Below are positions 8,282-17,283 of a stretch of 64,000 nucleotides of DNA, piece by piece; position 1 is the stretch's first letter, and the number at the start of each line of letters is the position of its first letter. Under the pieces are notes generated by a model. It made no database searches, was not told the DNA's origin, and was given only the letters and a program-made list of their open reading frames with translations. Source of the DNA: Longimicrobiales bacterium (GTDB taxonomy: Bacteria; Gemmatimonadota; Gemmatimonadetes; Longimicrobiales; Gaopeijiaceae); contig OX638356.1 of assembly GCA_951813395.1 (NCBI GenBank), forward strand, positions 971,340 to 1,035,339, read 5' to 3'. Position numbers and translations under genes: made by a program.

Positions 8282-9883
8282 TCAGGACGGGGCGGGAATG
8301 CCTTCTCGCCGGAGGACTCGCCCGGGACGGGTGCCCGTTGTGCCGCCGTCGCTCCATACGACCTTTCCGTTGACCCAGACGCGAGCAATTCCGACCGACT
8401 CGAGATGCGGCTGGTCCGTCGTGGAGCGGTCGATCACTGTGGCCGGATCGAAAAGCACCAGGTCGGCATAGTTGCCGGGTGCGATCGTACCACGGCGCTG
8501 CAACCCCACGTGCTGCGCCGGCAGACTGGTCATCTTGCGGACGGCATCTTCGAGCGTGAGCGTGCCCTTCTCCCGCACGTATCTGCCCAACACGCGCGGG
8601 AAGGCCCCGAAACCGCGCGGGTGGGCCCCGTTCAGCAGCCCATCCGAGCAGATGTTCGCATGCTCCCACGCGATGAGTCTATCGATATCGCCTTCGTCCA
8701 TTGCGGTGGCGACCACGCTCTCGACGGCGGCGGAAACCACGCCGTCCTCCGGGCCCTCGGGGAGCCTTTCGCTCGCCAGATCCCGCGATTCCCGGATCAG
8801 GCCCATCAGCGTCGAGGCCGGGTCTTCATCTCGAAGGACGGCGATCTCGGCAACTGTCTTGCCCGCGTACGACGGGTTGGGTCCGAAGGCACCGATCAGC
8901 AGACCTTCCGGTTTCACGATCTCCCGCAGGATCCTTTCCGCCTCCGTGCGGTTGTCGAAGTCGCGGTTGGGGAAGAGCACGGTGAGCGTCGACTGCCAGT
9001 AGGCATAGGGGTAGATGTCTGCGGAGACATCGATGCCGCTCGCCCGGGCCCGGGCGAGCACGCTCAGCAGACTGTCCGCCTTACCCCACAGCGGGACCAT
9101 CGCCAGCTTCAAGTGGCTGATCTGGACAGGGAGTCCGGCCTCGCGCCCGATGGTGATGACCTCGTCGATCGCCTCCCAGAACCAGCGGTCCTCACTGCGG
9201 ATGTGGGTGATGTACCGGCCGCCGAGTTCAGCCGCCACTCTGGCGAGGCTCAGTAGCTCCGACGGATCGGAGAAGATGCCGGGATCGTATTCGAGACCGC
9301 TCGATAGCCCCAACGCTCCTGCATCGAGTTCTCGCCGGAGGAGGACGATCATCGAGTCAACCTCCGTATCGGTGGCCGGACGCCTGAAGTCGTTCCCCAT
9401 CACAGCCGCCCGGATCGTGCCGTGGCCGGCGTAGTAGGCCACGTTGACAGCCGGCGCGGACTGCTTGAGCGAGGCCATGGCGGCGGCCAGCGGCATCGGA
9501 TGGGCGCCGTCCTGGCCTGAAATGATGGTCGCAATCCCCTGACTGACCACCGGAAGCGCTTCGGGCGCCTCCGCGAGACCCACGTCATGGTGACTGTGTG
9601 TATCGATGAATCCGGGCGCGAGCACCAGGCCCCTGCCGTCCACCACGACATCGCCGGACAGCGGCGCGACCGCCGGGCCCACCGCGACGATCGAGTCCCC
9701 GACGAATCGGACCGCGCCGCTTACCGCGGGCGCGCCGGTGCCGTCGATGATTCGGACTTTGGTGATCGTGGTGGCTTCGGGAAGTCGCTCAGGCGAAGAG
9801 CAGGACAGAAGGAGGACACCGGGCGGCAATAGCAGCAGGGCCAGGCGGCCGATACGAGTCGTTGTCATGTGCGTCTCGGTCAC
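8282..9883 (-). CDS. N-acyl-D-amino-acid deacylase-like amidohydrolase lipoprotein
   Basis: 533 residues if started at the GTG at 9883, which overlaps the upstream stop (GTGA). An ATG at 9868, five codons later, is an alternative. A lipobox (LLLSC) follows a hydrophobic stretch, so it is anchored in a membrane. Amidohydrolase signs: APGFIDTHSHHD with the HxH metal pair, QISHLK, and the C-terminal GNYADLVLFDPATV strand. The SSGLEYDPGIF segment and overall length match D-aminoacylases, which remove acyl groups from N-acyl-D-amino acids. Substrate is not proven. Confidence 0.85.
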   Translation of the reverse strand: MTETHMTTTRIGRLALLLLPPGVLLLSCSSPERLPEATTITKVRIIDGTGAPAVSGAVRFVGDSIVAVGPAVAPLSGDVVVDGRGLVLAPGFIDTHSHHDVGLAEAPEALPVVSQGIATIISGQDGAHPMPLAAAMASLKQSAPAVNVAYYAGHGTIRAAVMGNDFRRPATDTEVDSMIVLLRRELDAGALGLSSGLEYDPGIFSDPSELLSLARVAAELGGRYITHIRSEDRWFWEAIDEVITIGREAGLPVQISHLKLAMVPLWGKADSLLSVLARARASGIDVSADIYPYAYWQSTLTVLFPNRDFDNRTEAERILREIVKPEGLLIGAFGPNPSYAGKTVAEIAVLRDEDPASTLMGLIRESRDLASERLPEGPEDGVVSAAVESVVATAMDEGDIDRLIAWEHANICSDGLLNGAHPRGFGAFPRVLGRYVREKGTLTLEDAVRKMTSLPAQHVGLQRRGTIAPGNYADLVLFDPATVIDRSTTDQPHLESVGIARVWVNGKVVWSDGGTTGTRPGRVLRREGIPAPS

Positions 9884-11244
9884 AGGGCGCCCGCCAGGCG
9901 CCCTCGGCCTCCCAGATCCACCACCTCGATATTCCGCCAGCGCACCTTTATCCCGCCACCGTCGTGGATCTGTAGCGCGATCGAGCCTGTGCCGGCGCCG
10001 ACGCCCTCATCCACCAGATCCACCATACGGGTACCGTTCAGCCAGGTCGTGACGCGGTCGCCCACTGCGCGCACCCGCATCGTGTTCCAGTCGCCCATCC
10101 GGAGCGCGGCGTCGAGTGCGGGATCGGGCTGGATGAGCCATCCGCGGCCGTAGGACTCGTAGATGCCGCCGGTGAACAGGCCCGGGGGCGCGACTTCGGC
10201 CTGCCAGCCGCTGACGGTCGTGCCTTCGACGCTGGAGCGGAAGAACACGCCGCTGTTGCCGTCGGCCTCCTGCTTGAAGTCGACGGTCAGGTCGAAGTCT
10301 CGGAAGGTCCGGTCGGTGGCGAGATAGCCGTAGGCCGCGTCGGGGCCGCTCTCGCAGACGAGCTCGCCGTTCTCGACGTACCAGCGCTCGGTTCCATGCA
10401 CCTGCCACCCGTCGAGGCTCTCGCCGTTGAAGAGGGAGACGGCGGCGAGGGGCAGGATCCTGATGTTGCGATAGAAGACGTTGCGGCCGTGATCCTGCAG
10501 GCCGATCGGGCCGGACGCCGCGCGGCCGTACTGCGGGAAGGGCGCGAACTTGCTGGCGGCGACGAGCGCTTCCCACTCCGGCGAGCCGAGGACGTACTCC
10601 ACCGTCTTCGTCCCGTTCAGCCAGTGCTCGACGACGTTGTTGGCCACGCGGATGCGGGCGGTGTTCCACTGGCCGGGGCCGTGCAGGGTCTTGGTGCCGG
10701 CGGCGTGCAGGTCGTAGTTGTCGCCGGTGAGGTGCGTGTTCATGTCCATCGTGCCCATCTCGATGTACGCGGTGTCGTCGAGGACCTGGTACTCGGGCGC
10801 GTTGTGCCAGATCGCGGCGCCGGGCTCCTCGATCACGCGGTAGAGGACGCCGCTGTTCGCCACCTCGGAGAGCATGAACTCGAACTTGAGGTCGAAGTCG
10901 GTGAAGGACTCGGTGGTGACGATGTCGCCGCCGATGGGAACGTCCGGGTCGGTGGCGGTCGCGCCGACGACGAGGGCGCCGTCGACCACCGCCCACCCGG
11001 TGTCGGGGAACGCCTCGAGGTTGTAGCCGCGCCAGCCCTCGGTGGTCTCGCCGTCGAAGAGGAGGCGCCAGCCGGCGGCGCGCTCGGCCTCGGTGAGGGT
11101 GTTGGGGGGTGGGGCGGCGGCGTCCGCCGGGTCGGTGGTGGGGGAGCCGGCCGCGTCGGCTGCCGGCTGGGCATCGGGGCCGTCGGAGCAGGCGGCGAGC
11201 AGGAAGAGCGGGGGCAGGAAAAGCGGGGGCAGTCTGCGCATCAC
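9880..11244 (-). CDS. Tandem DUF1080 (3-keto-disaccharide hydrolase-like) lipoprotein
   Basis: 454 residues with a lipobox (LLAAC) after MMRRLPPLFLPPLF. Two copies of the DUF1080 jelly-roll follow. The first starts near WRLLFDGETTEGWRGYN and includes FDLKFEFMLSEVANSGVLYRV; the second starts near SLFNGESLDGWQV and includes FDLTVDFKQEADGNSGVFFR. The family is linked to concanavalin-like folds and, in some members, to hydrolysis of 3-keto glycosides. The Gfo/Idh oxidoreductase directly upstream, overlapping by 4 nt, fits a pathway that oxidises a glycoside and then cleaves it. Confidence 0.88.
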   Translation of the reverse strand: MMRRLPPLFLPPLFLLAACSDGPDAQPAADAAGSPTTDPADAAAPPPNTLTEAERAAGWRLLFDGETTEGWRGYNLEAFPDTGWAVVDGALVVGATATDPDVPIGGDIVTTESFTDFDLKFEFMLSEVANSGVLYRVIEEPGAAIWHNAPEYQVLDDTAYIEMGTMDMNTHLTGDNYDLHAAGTKTLHGPGQWNTARIRVANNVVEHWLNGTKTVEYVLGSPEWEALVAASKFAPFPQYGRAASGPIGLQDHGRNVFYRNIRILPLAAVSLFNGESLDGWQVHGTERWYVENGELVCESGPDAAYGYLATDRTFRDFDLTVDFKQEADGNSGVFFRSSVEGTTVSGWQAEVAPPGLFTGGIYESYGRGWLIQPDPALDAALRMGDWNTMRVRAVGDRVTTWLNGTRMVDLVDEGVGAGTGSIALQIHDGGGIKVRWRNIEVVDLGGRGRLAGAL

Positions 11245-12644
11245 AGCAGCCTCATGTCGTCGGGATCCCAGCGAACGATTCGGTCCTCGAAGTAGCTGGT
11301 GTTGCAGGCCAGCGCCGGGGCTGCCGCGCGCAGCCCGAAAGCCGCGTCCTCGAGGGCGGGAGGGCCGCCGCGGATGGCCTGGAAGAAGTTGAAGAGGTGG
11401 TCGACGTGGGCGCCTCGGTAGCCGCGCTCGACCTCGTATCGGGCCTCGGCCGGGGGCAGCATGCGAACCCGCGCGGGGAGGCCGCCTTCGTCCGCCGCCG
11501 CTTCGGCCATCTTCTCCTGCGAGAAGGCGTCCATGGGGTCGACCGCTACGTTCTTGCGAAGCACTACGTCAGTCCAGGTCACGTCCATGGCACCCTCGCT
11601 CCCGACCAGGCGCAGGAAGGTGCTGCCCGAAGTCCCGTCCACGAAATTGACGCGGAGCGACAGGTTGAACCCGGGATGCGTGTCGGTCTCGGGGTAGTCG
11701 AAAACGCCGAGGAGCACGTCCGGGACCTCGCGGCCGTCCTTCCAGTAGCGGAGGCCCCCCGCGGCCTGGACGCGCGTGGGCCCGTGCGAGCTGACGACGA
11801 AGTGGAGGCTGGAGAAGAGGTGAACGAAAAGGTCGCCGGCGACACCGGTGCCGTAGTCGCGGTAGTTGCGCCAGCGGAAGATGCGCAGCGGGTCGTAGGG
11901 GCGTTCGGGGGCGGGTCCGAGAAAGCGCTTCCAGTCGACGGTCTCCTCGGACGCGTCCGTCGGAATGGGATACTGCCACGCTCCGATGGGATCGTTGCGG
12001 GCCCAGAAGCCCTCGGCGTAGTTGAGCTGGCCGATCGCGCCGGCTTCGTAGAGCTCCTTCGCCTTCTCGTTGCCGAGCGAGCTCATCCCCTGGCTGCCCA
12101 CCTGAAAGACCTGGCCCGATTCCTCCTGTGCGCGGATCAGATCGTGGCCCTCCGCGATATTGTGGACCATCGGCTTCTCGCAGTACACGGCCTTGCCGGC
12201 GCGCAGCGCGTCGACCGAAATGGGCTGATGCCAGTGGTCGGGCGTGCCCACGATGACCGCGTCGATGTCGTCGCGGGCGAGCACCTCGCGGTAGTCGCGC
12301 GTGGTGAAGATGTCGCCGTGGCGCTCGCGGGCGGCGTCCAGGCGGCCGTCGAAGACGTCGCAGGCGGCCACAAGCTCGACGCCGGGGATCCGGAGCGCGG
12401 TGTTGACGTCGGCCATCCCCATCCCGCCCGCACCGATCACGGCCAGGCCGATGCGGTCGGAGGGGGGAACCCGGGTTCCAGGGAGCGAGGCGCGCGACAT
12501 CGTCCGGCGTCGCGCGCGCGCCTCGCCCGAAAGTGCGGAGGGGATTCCCGCGGCGAGCGCCGAGGTGGCCGCGACGGACTTGACGAAGTTGCGCCGGCTA
12601 CTGGCGGCGGGTCGCTCGGGGCTGGACTTTCTCTCTTGGCTCAT
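11241..12644 (-). CDS. Gfo/Idh/MocA oxidoreductase with Tat signal
   Basis: 467 residues. A Tat-like signal (SSRRNFVKSVAATSALAAG) precedes an NAD(P)-binding Rossmann segment (RIGLAVIGAGGMGMADV). YCEKPMVHN is the EKP motif of the family and GTPDHWHQPISVDALRAG is characteristic of the secreted subgroup. It probably oxidises a sugar or glycoside hydroxyl, perhaps at C3, handing product to the DUF1080 protein whose start overlaps this gene's stop by 4 nt. It is the first gene of the minus-strand catabolic cluster. Confidence 0.9.
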   Translation of the reverse strand: MSQERKSSPERPAASSRRNFVKSVAATSALAAGIPSALSGEARARRRTMSRASLPGTRVPPSDRIGLAVIGAGGMGMADVNTALRIPGVELVAACDVFDGRLDAARERHGDIFTTRDYREVLARDDIDAVIVGTPDHWHQPISVDALRAGKAVYCEKPMVHNIAEGHDLIRAQEESGQVFQVGSQGMSSLGNEKAKELYEAGAIGQLNYAEGFWARNDPIGAWQYPIPTDASEETVDWKRFLGPAPERPYDPLRIFRWRNYRDYGTGVAGDLFVHLFSSLHFVVSSHGPTRVQAAGGLRYWKDGREVPDVLLGVFDYPETDTHPGFNLSLRVNFVDGTSGSTFLRLVGSEGAMDVTWTDVVLRKNVAVDPMDAFSQEKMAEAAADEGGLPARVRMLPPAEARYEVERGYRGAHVDHLFNFFQAIRGGPPALEDAAFGLRAAAPALACNTSYFEDRIVRWDPDDMRLL

Positions 12645-12749
12645 GGTTGCGACTGCGTGGAGGGGTGGGGTCGCGGGCCCTGCGCCCGCGGCTGGCCCGA
12701 AAACGTAAGCGCCTGCCGATCAGGTCAGCAAAAGGAAGGGGAGAGGACA

Positions 12750-13451
12750 GTGCGAAGATTCGGAATCCCGTGGACACCCCGGCGCGGATCCGTCGGCCTG
12801 ACACGTCGTTGGGGGAAGACCGCCTTGCTGTCCCTGTTGGCGTCCGGGGCCTCGGGCCTCGGATTCGCGCTGCCCGGCGGCACGGGTCCCGCCCCACTCG
12901 GCGGCTCCCAGCCGACTCTGCCCCCAGCCGCCGACCCCGTGCGGGTCGTCGTCGAAACCGACATGGGCAGCTTTGAACTGGACGTCGACGTCGACCGCGC
13001 TCCCGTCACCGCCAACAACTTCCTCCGCTACGTCGACGGCGGCCTCTACGACGGCGGCACCTTCTTCCGCACGGTGCACGCGGCGAACCAGCCCACCGAC
13101 TCGATCCGGATCGCGGTGGTGCAGGGCGGCCGCTCACCGGGCGCGGCTGCGGAATCCTTCCCGCCGATCCCGCTGGAACGCACCAGCGAAACCGGCATCC
13201 TTCACGGCGACGGCGCGGTGTCGATGGCGCGCGGCGGCCCGGACACCGCCACCCACAGCTTCTTCATCTGCATCGGCGACCAGCCCTCACTCGATTTCGG
13301 CGGCATGCGCAACCCCGACGGGCAGGGGTTCGCGGCGTTCGGGAGGGTGGTGGCGGGGATGGACGTGGTGCGCTCGATCCACGCGGCGCCCTACGAGGCG
13401 CAGCAACTGACGCCGCCGGTGCGCATTGTGAGGGTGTATCGGAAGGTGTAG
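12750..13451 (+). CDS. Cyclophilin-type peptidyl-prolyl cis-trans isomerase, exported
   Basis: 233 residues from a GTG at 12750, preceded by a good GGAAGGGGAGAGG ribosome site. The N-terminus has a basic stretch and a hydrophobic segment (TALLSLLASGASGLGFAL), so it is exported or anchored. The cyclophilin domain starts at VVVETDMGSFELDVD; landmarks are TANNFLRYVDGGLYDGGTFFR, VSMARGGPDTATHSFFI and FAAFGRVVAGMDVV. The usual FHR loop reads FFR. It should help fold periplasmic proteins. It is divergent from the Gfo/Idh gene. Confidence 0.88.
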   Translation: MRRFGIPWTPRRGSVGLTRRWGKTALLSLLASGASGLGFALPGGTGPAPLGGSQPTLPPAADPVRVVVETDMGSFELDVDVDRAPVTANNFLRYVDGGLYDGGTFFRTVHAANQPTDSIRIAVVQGGRSPGAAAESFPPIPLERTSETGILHGDGAVSMARGGPDTATHSFFICIGDQPSLDFGGMRNPDGQGFAAFGRVVAGMDVVRSIHAAPYEAQQLTPPVRIVRVYRKV

Positions 13452-13480
13452 ACCAGGCATTACATAATGTCATGTCTGGT
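13452..13480. repeat. 29-bp imperfect palindrome between convergent genes
   Basis: Starting directly after the cyclophilin stop, ACCAG-x-CAT-x-ACAT and its mirrored half ATGT-x-ATG-x-CTGGT form an imperfect palindrome that also covers the last two codons of the convergent minus-strand gene. It is AT-rich and has no long U-run, so a bidirectional hairpin terminator or a protein-binding site are both possible. Confidence 0.4.
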
Positions 13481-14498
13481 TTACATTCTGCTGAGAGTAG
13501 CGAGACAGTAGGCGGGATACACCTTTGGGCAAGAGGAGATCGTCCGCAATCGCGGCGATCTCCTCGGCGTCCCGCCAGGCCTGTTCGAGTCGCCAAAGCT
13601 CGCCTTCGAGTGCTCTGCGTTCCTGGTCCTCGTGGAGCGCCATCTCAAGCCCGAGCTGGATCGGTTTCGGCATCTTGTTGACGTAGCCACTGAGACCGTT
13701 CCGAGCATAGCTGTCCTTCCGGCCGGCTATGTCGCGGAGGAATCGCTGAGGGCCACCTCGGGATTCGATCTCGGAAACCGCTTCCCGTACGGCCGTTTTC
13801 CTTGCACCCATGACATTGAAAGAGGGAAGGATCGTGGCGAGAGCACGCTGAGCGTCCTCTCCCGCCAACCATTCCCTGTGACCGCCAACCCAGATTCCGG
13901 AAGCAGTCTGCATTCGAAAGCCGACCTCGTCGTCTGTGGCTTCGATACGGGTGGCCGACCAAACGTCGTTGCGCTTCATCGTCGTCACCCCGCCGTCGGA
14001 ACCGCGAATCCGGATGCGGGCCCGGGACACCGACAGCTGGATTACGAAGTTGGCGAGATTGAAGGCGAAGGAGCCACCGGCGAAACCTATCAACATCCCG
14101 CCAACCGCCACGCCGCCAGCCGTCGCCAAACCCGCGACGCCAGCGTGGAGAAACATCCGGTTGCGCCGCCTGCCGAATTGATCCCCGTACCGCCAGGCCG
14201 CGAACTCCGGCCGCAGCGGTTTACCAATCCGTACCAACTCCAACCCCTCGGGGTGACGGGCCAGCCCGATATTCTCCGACGAAGTGCGTACGCGCGTGCC
14301 GCGGAAGAGCTTCTCACACGTCTCCACCGCCTCCCATCGCTCCTCCAGCGGAGTGAGGTTCCACCGCTCGCAGCTTGGACACACCACCCAGAGCCGCCCC
14401 TTCGCCGCGTCAAATGCCAGGCGGCGCCCGATGGGGAACTCCTCGACGACCTCGTTCGTCTGGAGCGAGTTGTTGCAGAACATGCATGTGGTGTACAT
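13470..14498 (-). CDS. Unknown protein with N-terminal zinc ribbon and a membrane segment
   Basis: 342 residues, family not recognised. Two CxxC pairs near the N-terminus (CMFC at 5-8 and CPSC at about 40-43) suggest a zinc ribbon. A Gly/Ala-rich hydrophobic segment (AGVAGLATAGGVAVGGMLIGFAGG) at about 119-142 probably spans or dips into the membrane. The C-terminal third has charged helices (ALHEDQERRALEGELWRLEQ). The stop lies inside the 13452-13480 palindrome. Nothing nearby points to a function. Confidence 0.7.
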   Translation of the reverse strand: MYTTCMFCNNSLQTNEVVEEFPIGRRLAFDAAKGRLWVVCPSCERWNLTPLEERWEAVETCEKLFRGTRVRTSSENIGLARHPEGLELVRIGKPLRPEFAAWRYGDQFGRRRNRMFLHAGVAGLATAGGVAVGGMLIGFAGGSFAFNLANFVIQLSVSRARIRIRGSDGGVTTMKRNDVWSATRIEATDDEVGFRMQTASGIWVGGHREWLAGEDAQRALATILPSFNVMGARKTAVREAVSEIESRGGPQRFLRDIAGRKDSYARNGLSGYVNKMPKPIQLGLEMALHEDQERRALEGELWRLEQAWRDAEEIAAIADDLLLPKGVSRLLSRYSQQNVNQT

Positions 14499-14619
14499 GG
14501 CTCTTGGCTCTGCTCAGGTCACGGGGTCCAACGGAGTCCAACAGAGTCCTGTCGGATACCGATAACCTATTGTGAAAATGGATATTACTGCAATCACACC
14601 CGGCTTCAGTGAGGACACC

Positions 14620-14905
14620 TCACGACACGTGGTCCGACCCCGCCGACGCCGTCTCGTCCTCCGTCGCGTAGTCCACCGTCACCGTCCCCGACGACGCGCG
14701 GCCCCAGCGTCACGGCGAAGTCGATGGGCTTGCCCTCTTTCGCCTGGCCGCCCGCCACCTTCAGACCCGGCAGAGCCCGAATCGTCGCGCTCTCCGTGTT
14801 CGACATCGGCCGCCCGTCCGGCGTGCACACCGCGCCCGCCTCGTCGCAGTCCCGGCCGCCCGCAAGCGTCACCCCGACCGGAGCGGATGCCTCCCGGAAG
14901 CTGTA
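14620..14905 (-). pseudogene. Frameshifted C-terminal remnant of a Calx-beta repeat protein
   Basis: Read on the reverse strand, one frame gives VTLAGGRDCDEAGAVCT, then SNTESATIRALPGLKVA and KPIDFAVTLG. The next frame continues GRASSGTVTVDYATEDETA and SAGSDHVS to a TGA at 14620-14622. Joined, this is the pattern of Calx-beta-type adhesin repeats. The frames meet at a run of four C on the plus strand (14702-14705); removing one base restores VTLGRASSGTVTVDYAT. No upstream part of the gene is present. It is either a decayed piece of a large surface protein or, for the frameshift alone, an assembly error. Confidence 0.6.
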
Positions 14906-15695
14906 CGGGGCCGGCATTGTTGTCGGGGCGCCGATTGGATTCTTCGGGGCCAAAGCGATCACGCGATCGCGACCCGTTTCCCGGGGACAGGCGGTGGCGA
15001 TCTCCTGGGGCGGCTATTGGGGCGGGGTTCAGGGTTACCTGTTGGCCGCCGCGATGGATCCGGCGGAAGGCGGCGCGCTGAAATCGGCCAGCACCGAGGA
15101 TGCCGCGGCGTCAGTCATCGTGGGCAGCGCGCTCGGCCTGGCCGGTGGTCTGCTGGCCGCACGCCAGGGGATCAGCTACCGCACCGCCAATTCCGCCATG
15201 ATGGGCAGCGTGTGGGGCAACTGGTTTGGAGTGGCGTCCTGGCAGCTGATGGGTGAGGACCGGGGCTGGTCTGGATCCGCCTTGCTGGCGCTGGCGGGGA
15301 ATGCGGGGCTCGTGGGCGGCGCGATTGTCGGCAATCGGCTGGAACTCACCGAGTCCCAGTCGCGCTGGATCAACATGTCCGGATACGTCGGCGCAGCGGC
15401 GGCCGGGGGCCTCGAGCGGGTCACGCGTGGAGACGGGAAGCCAGCCACCTTTGCCTATGCATTGCCGGGCAGCATCCTGGGTCTCGCCGTGGGCGCTGTG
15501 CTCGCTCGCACACGGGGTGGGAAGGACGACACCAGCGAGGGGTCCGTGGATGCGCCGGGCGCCCTGCTGAGCCGATCCCGCGGCGCGTGGTCGCTCTCGG
15601 CCCCGGTCCTGTCGCTGGCGCGGGAACCCGCGCTGCGCCCGGACGGACGTGACGCGCTGCTCTGGAAGGTCCCGCTCCTGAAGGTTCGGTTCTGA
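14906..15695 (+). pseudogene. 5'-truncated glycine-rich multi-pass membrane protein
   Basis: About 260 codons read without interruption, but no credible start codon is seen where the coding character begins (KLYGAGIVVGAPIGFFGAK). Upstream, the frame merges into antisense of the Calx-beta remnant. The protein has repeated Gly/Ala hydrophobic segments (AISWGGYWGGVQGYLLAAAMD, GSALGLAGGLLAARQG, GLVGGAIVGNRLELT) as in small-residue-packed membrane proteins. The C-terminal 50 residues are polar. I do not recognise a function. The head-to-head junction with the remnant suggests a deletion or rearrangement removed both 5' ends. Confidence 0.45.
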
Positions 15696-15732
15696 TCGAG
15701 CCGCAACCGCACTAAAGCGGTAGTCGGTCACG

Positions 15733-15746
15733 TCCCCTTCGGGGGA
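15733..15746. terminator. UUCG-tetraloop hairpin between convergent genes
   Basis: TCCCC-TTCG-GGGGA forms a 5-bp stem with an extra-stable tetraloop, 38 bases after the stop at 15695 and 23 bases from the convergent stop at 15769. It could end transcription from both sides, although no U-run follows. Confidence 0.5.
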
Positions 15747-15768
15747 AATCTGTCAGGTGATTACTGTT

Positions 15769-17262
15769 CTACAACACCCCAGGTGGTCCCCCGGGCCCCG
15801 GCGGCGGCTCGCCGAGCACGAAGTCCCGCCGGTGGTACAACGTGCCGCGCTTCACCGTAAGCTCCACCGAGCGCAGGCTCTCCGCGCCGGCCAGCGGGTC
15901 CTCGCGCAGAAACACGATGTTGGCGTGCTTGCCGGGCTCGAGCGTGCCGATCCGGTCCTCCAGGCCGAGGGCGACCGCACCGTGGTAGCTGGCCGCCTTG
16001 AGCACGTCCAGCATCGGCATGCCCACGTCCTCGTGCAGGAGGCGGATCTCCTCGTGGAGTGCCGGGAAGAGTGAGTCGGGCGGGGTCATGCCGTCGGTGC
16101 CCGCCGCGATCATGACGCCGGCCTCGTAGGCGCGGCGCGTCAGGGCCATCGCGTCCGCGGTCTCGCACCTGGGGCGCACGCCGCGGCGGCGGCGGTCGAC
16201 CGGTGGAAGGGGCGGACGGTCCGGCGCGGCGCGAGCGCTGTCGGCGGCCGCGCCCGGGGGTCGGGCCCCAACCGTGTCTATCGCGGCCATGCGCCGCTGC
16301 CCGATCTGCACCACGATTCTCAGCGTCGCGTCCAGAACCGTGCCGTTTCGACTCATCGTGGCGAACACCGAATCGATTGCCGGGTCATTGAGGTCGACCT
16401 CGACAAACCCGGTGCGCCGCCCTTCCTGGCCCTCCCTGTAGACGTCTTCGGGGATCGCCGCGCTCCCGAGGTCGCATACGTGAGACATCGCACGCACGCC
16501 CGCGCGAGCCACTTCCAGAGCCCGCGCGGGCCCGACGTGCACGTGTGCCCACACCGGGATCCCCTGCCGGCGGGCCTCGGCCGCGATCGCAGCGAGCAGC
16601 TCCCCGCTGATCGCCGCATAGGTCTTGATCCCGTTGGCCCAGGTCCCCCTGGCGAGCGTCACCGCCTCCACGAGGTCGGTGTCTTCGGTGACGGCCTGCA
16701 TCCACGTCACGGCGCCCGGAGTCTCGCCCGCCGCCGACGATACAGTACGCGGATCCGTGAAGAATTCGGGGCCGGCCATCAGCGCCGAGAAGCGCAGGTC
16801 GGGCGCGTCGATCTCCTTCACCAGGGACGCGCGCTGCAGGTCCATGAGTGAGCGCACGTCGCCCGCCATGTCCCTGGCCGTGGTGATGCCCCCGTACAGC
16901 TGCCGGTTGAGGATGAATTCGGCCCGGGCGCGGTTCGCCATCGTGGCCACGTGGGTATGCGACTCGATCAGGCCCGGGATCGCGAACCAGGCACTTGCAT
17001 CCACCACTTCGGCCCCATCGCGCCGCTCGGCGCCCACTTCGCCGGCCGGAACGACCGCGACGATCTCTTCCCCCTCCACAACGATGGCCATATCGGCCTG
17101 CGGAGGGGCACCAGTGCCGTCAAGCACGGTCGCGCCCTCGAAGATGATCCTGTCCGGCGCCTCGGCCGCCTCCTGCGCGTCGGCCTGGGCATGCAGAACG
17201 GTCGGCACGCCAGCCGTCCACAAAGCGATCAGCACCGCGATTCCGCTGCCCCGTGCGTTCAT
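15769..17262 (-). CDS. Exported amidohydrolase (imidazolonepropionase/prolidase-like group)
   Basis: 497 residues with a signal peptide (SGIAVLIALWTAGVPTVLHAQ). Amidohydrolase landmarks: GATVLDGTGAPPQADMAIVVEG at the start of the beta-sandwich, IPGLIESHTHV with the HxH metal pair, VWAHVHVG, AGTDGMTPPDSLFPALHEE with the metal Asp, and LEPGKHANIVFLREDPL at the end. A low-complexity Pro/Arg linker (PPLPPVDRRRRGVRPR) interrupts the barrel. Substrate unknown; relatives act on dipeptides and cyclic amides. It is 21 nt downstream of the propeller gene on the same strand, so they are probably cotranscribed. Confidence 0.85.
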   Translation of the reverse strand: MNARGSGIAVLIALWTAGVPTVLHAQADAQEAAEAPDRIIFEGATVLDGTGAPPQADMAIVVEGEEIVAVVPAGEVGAERRDGAEVVDASAWFAIPGLIESHTHVATMANRARAEFILNRQLYGGITTARDMAGDVRSLMDLQRASLVKEIDAPDLRFSALMAGPEFFTDPRTVSSAAGETPGAVTWMQAVTEDTDLVEAVTLARGTWANGIKTYAAISGELLAAIAAEARRQGIPVWAHVHVGPARALEVARAGVRAMSHVCDLGSAAIPEDVYREGQEGRRTGFVEVDLNDPAIDSVFATMSRNGTVLDATLRIVVQIGQRRMAAIDTVGARPPGAAADSARAAPDRPPLPPVDRRRRGVRPRCETADAMALTRRAYEAGVMIAAGTDGMTPPDSLFPALHEEIRLLHEDVGMPMLDVLKAASYHGAVALGLEDRIGTLEPGKHANIVFLREDPLAGAESLRSVELTVKRGTLYHRRDFVLGEPPPGPGGPPGVL

Positions 17263-17283
17263 GACCTCCGCGTCTCCGTCACC

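Noticed and set aside
12672-12690. GC-rich hairpin CGCGGGC-CCTGC-GCCCGCG between divergent genes
   Set aside because: Easily formed by chance in DNA this GC-rich; no U-run and no known riboswitch pattern, so not listed as a feature.
11109-12749. Long open frame on the plus strand before the cyclophilin gene
   Set aside because: It is antisense to the Gfo/Idh gene and its product is low-complexity; only the part from the GTG at 12750 with a ribosome site is real.
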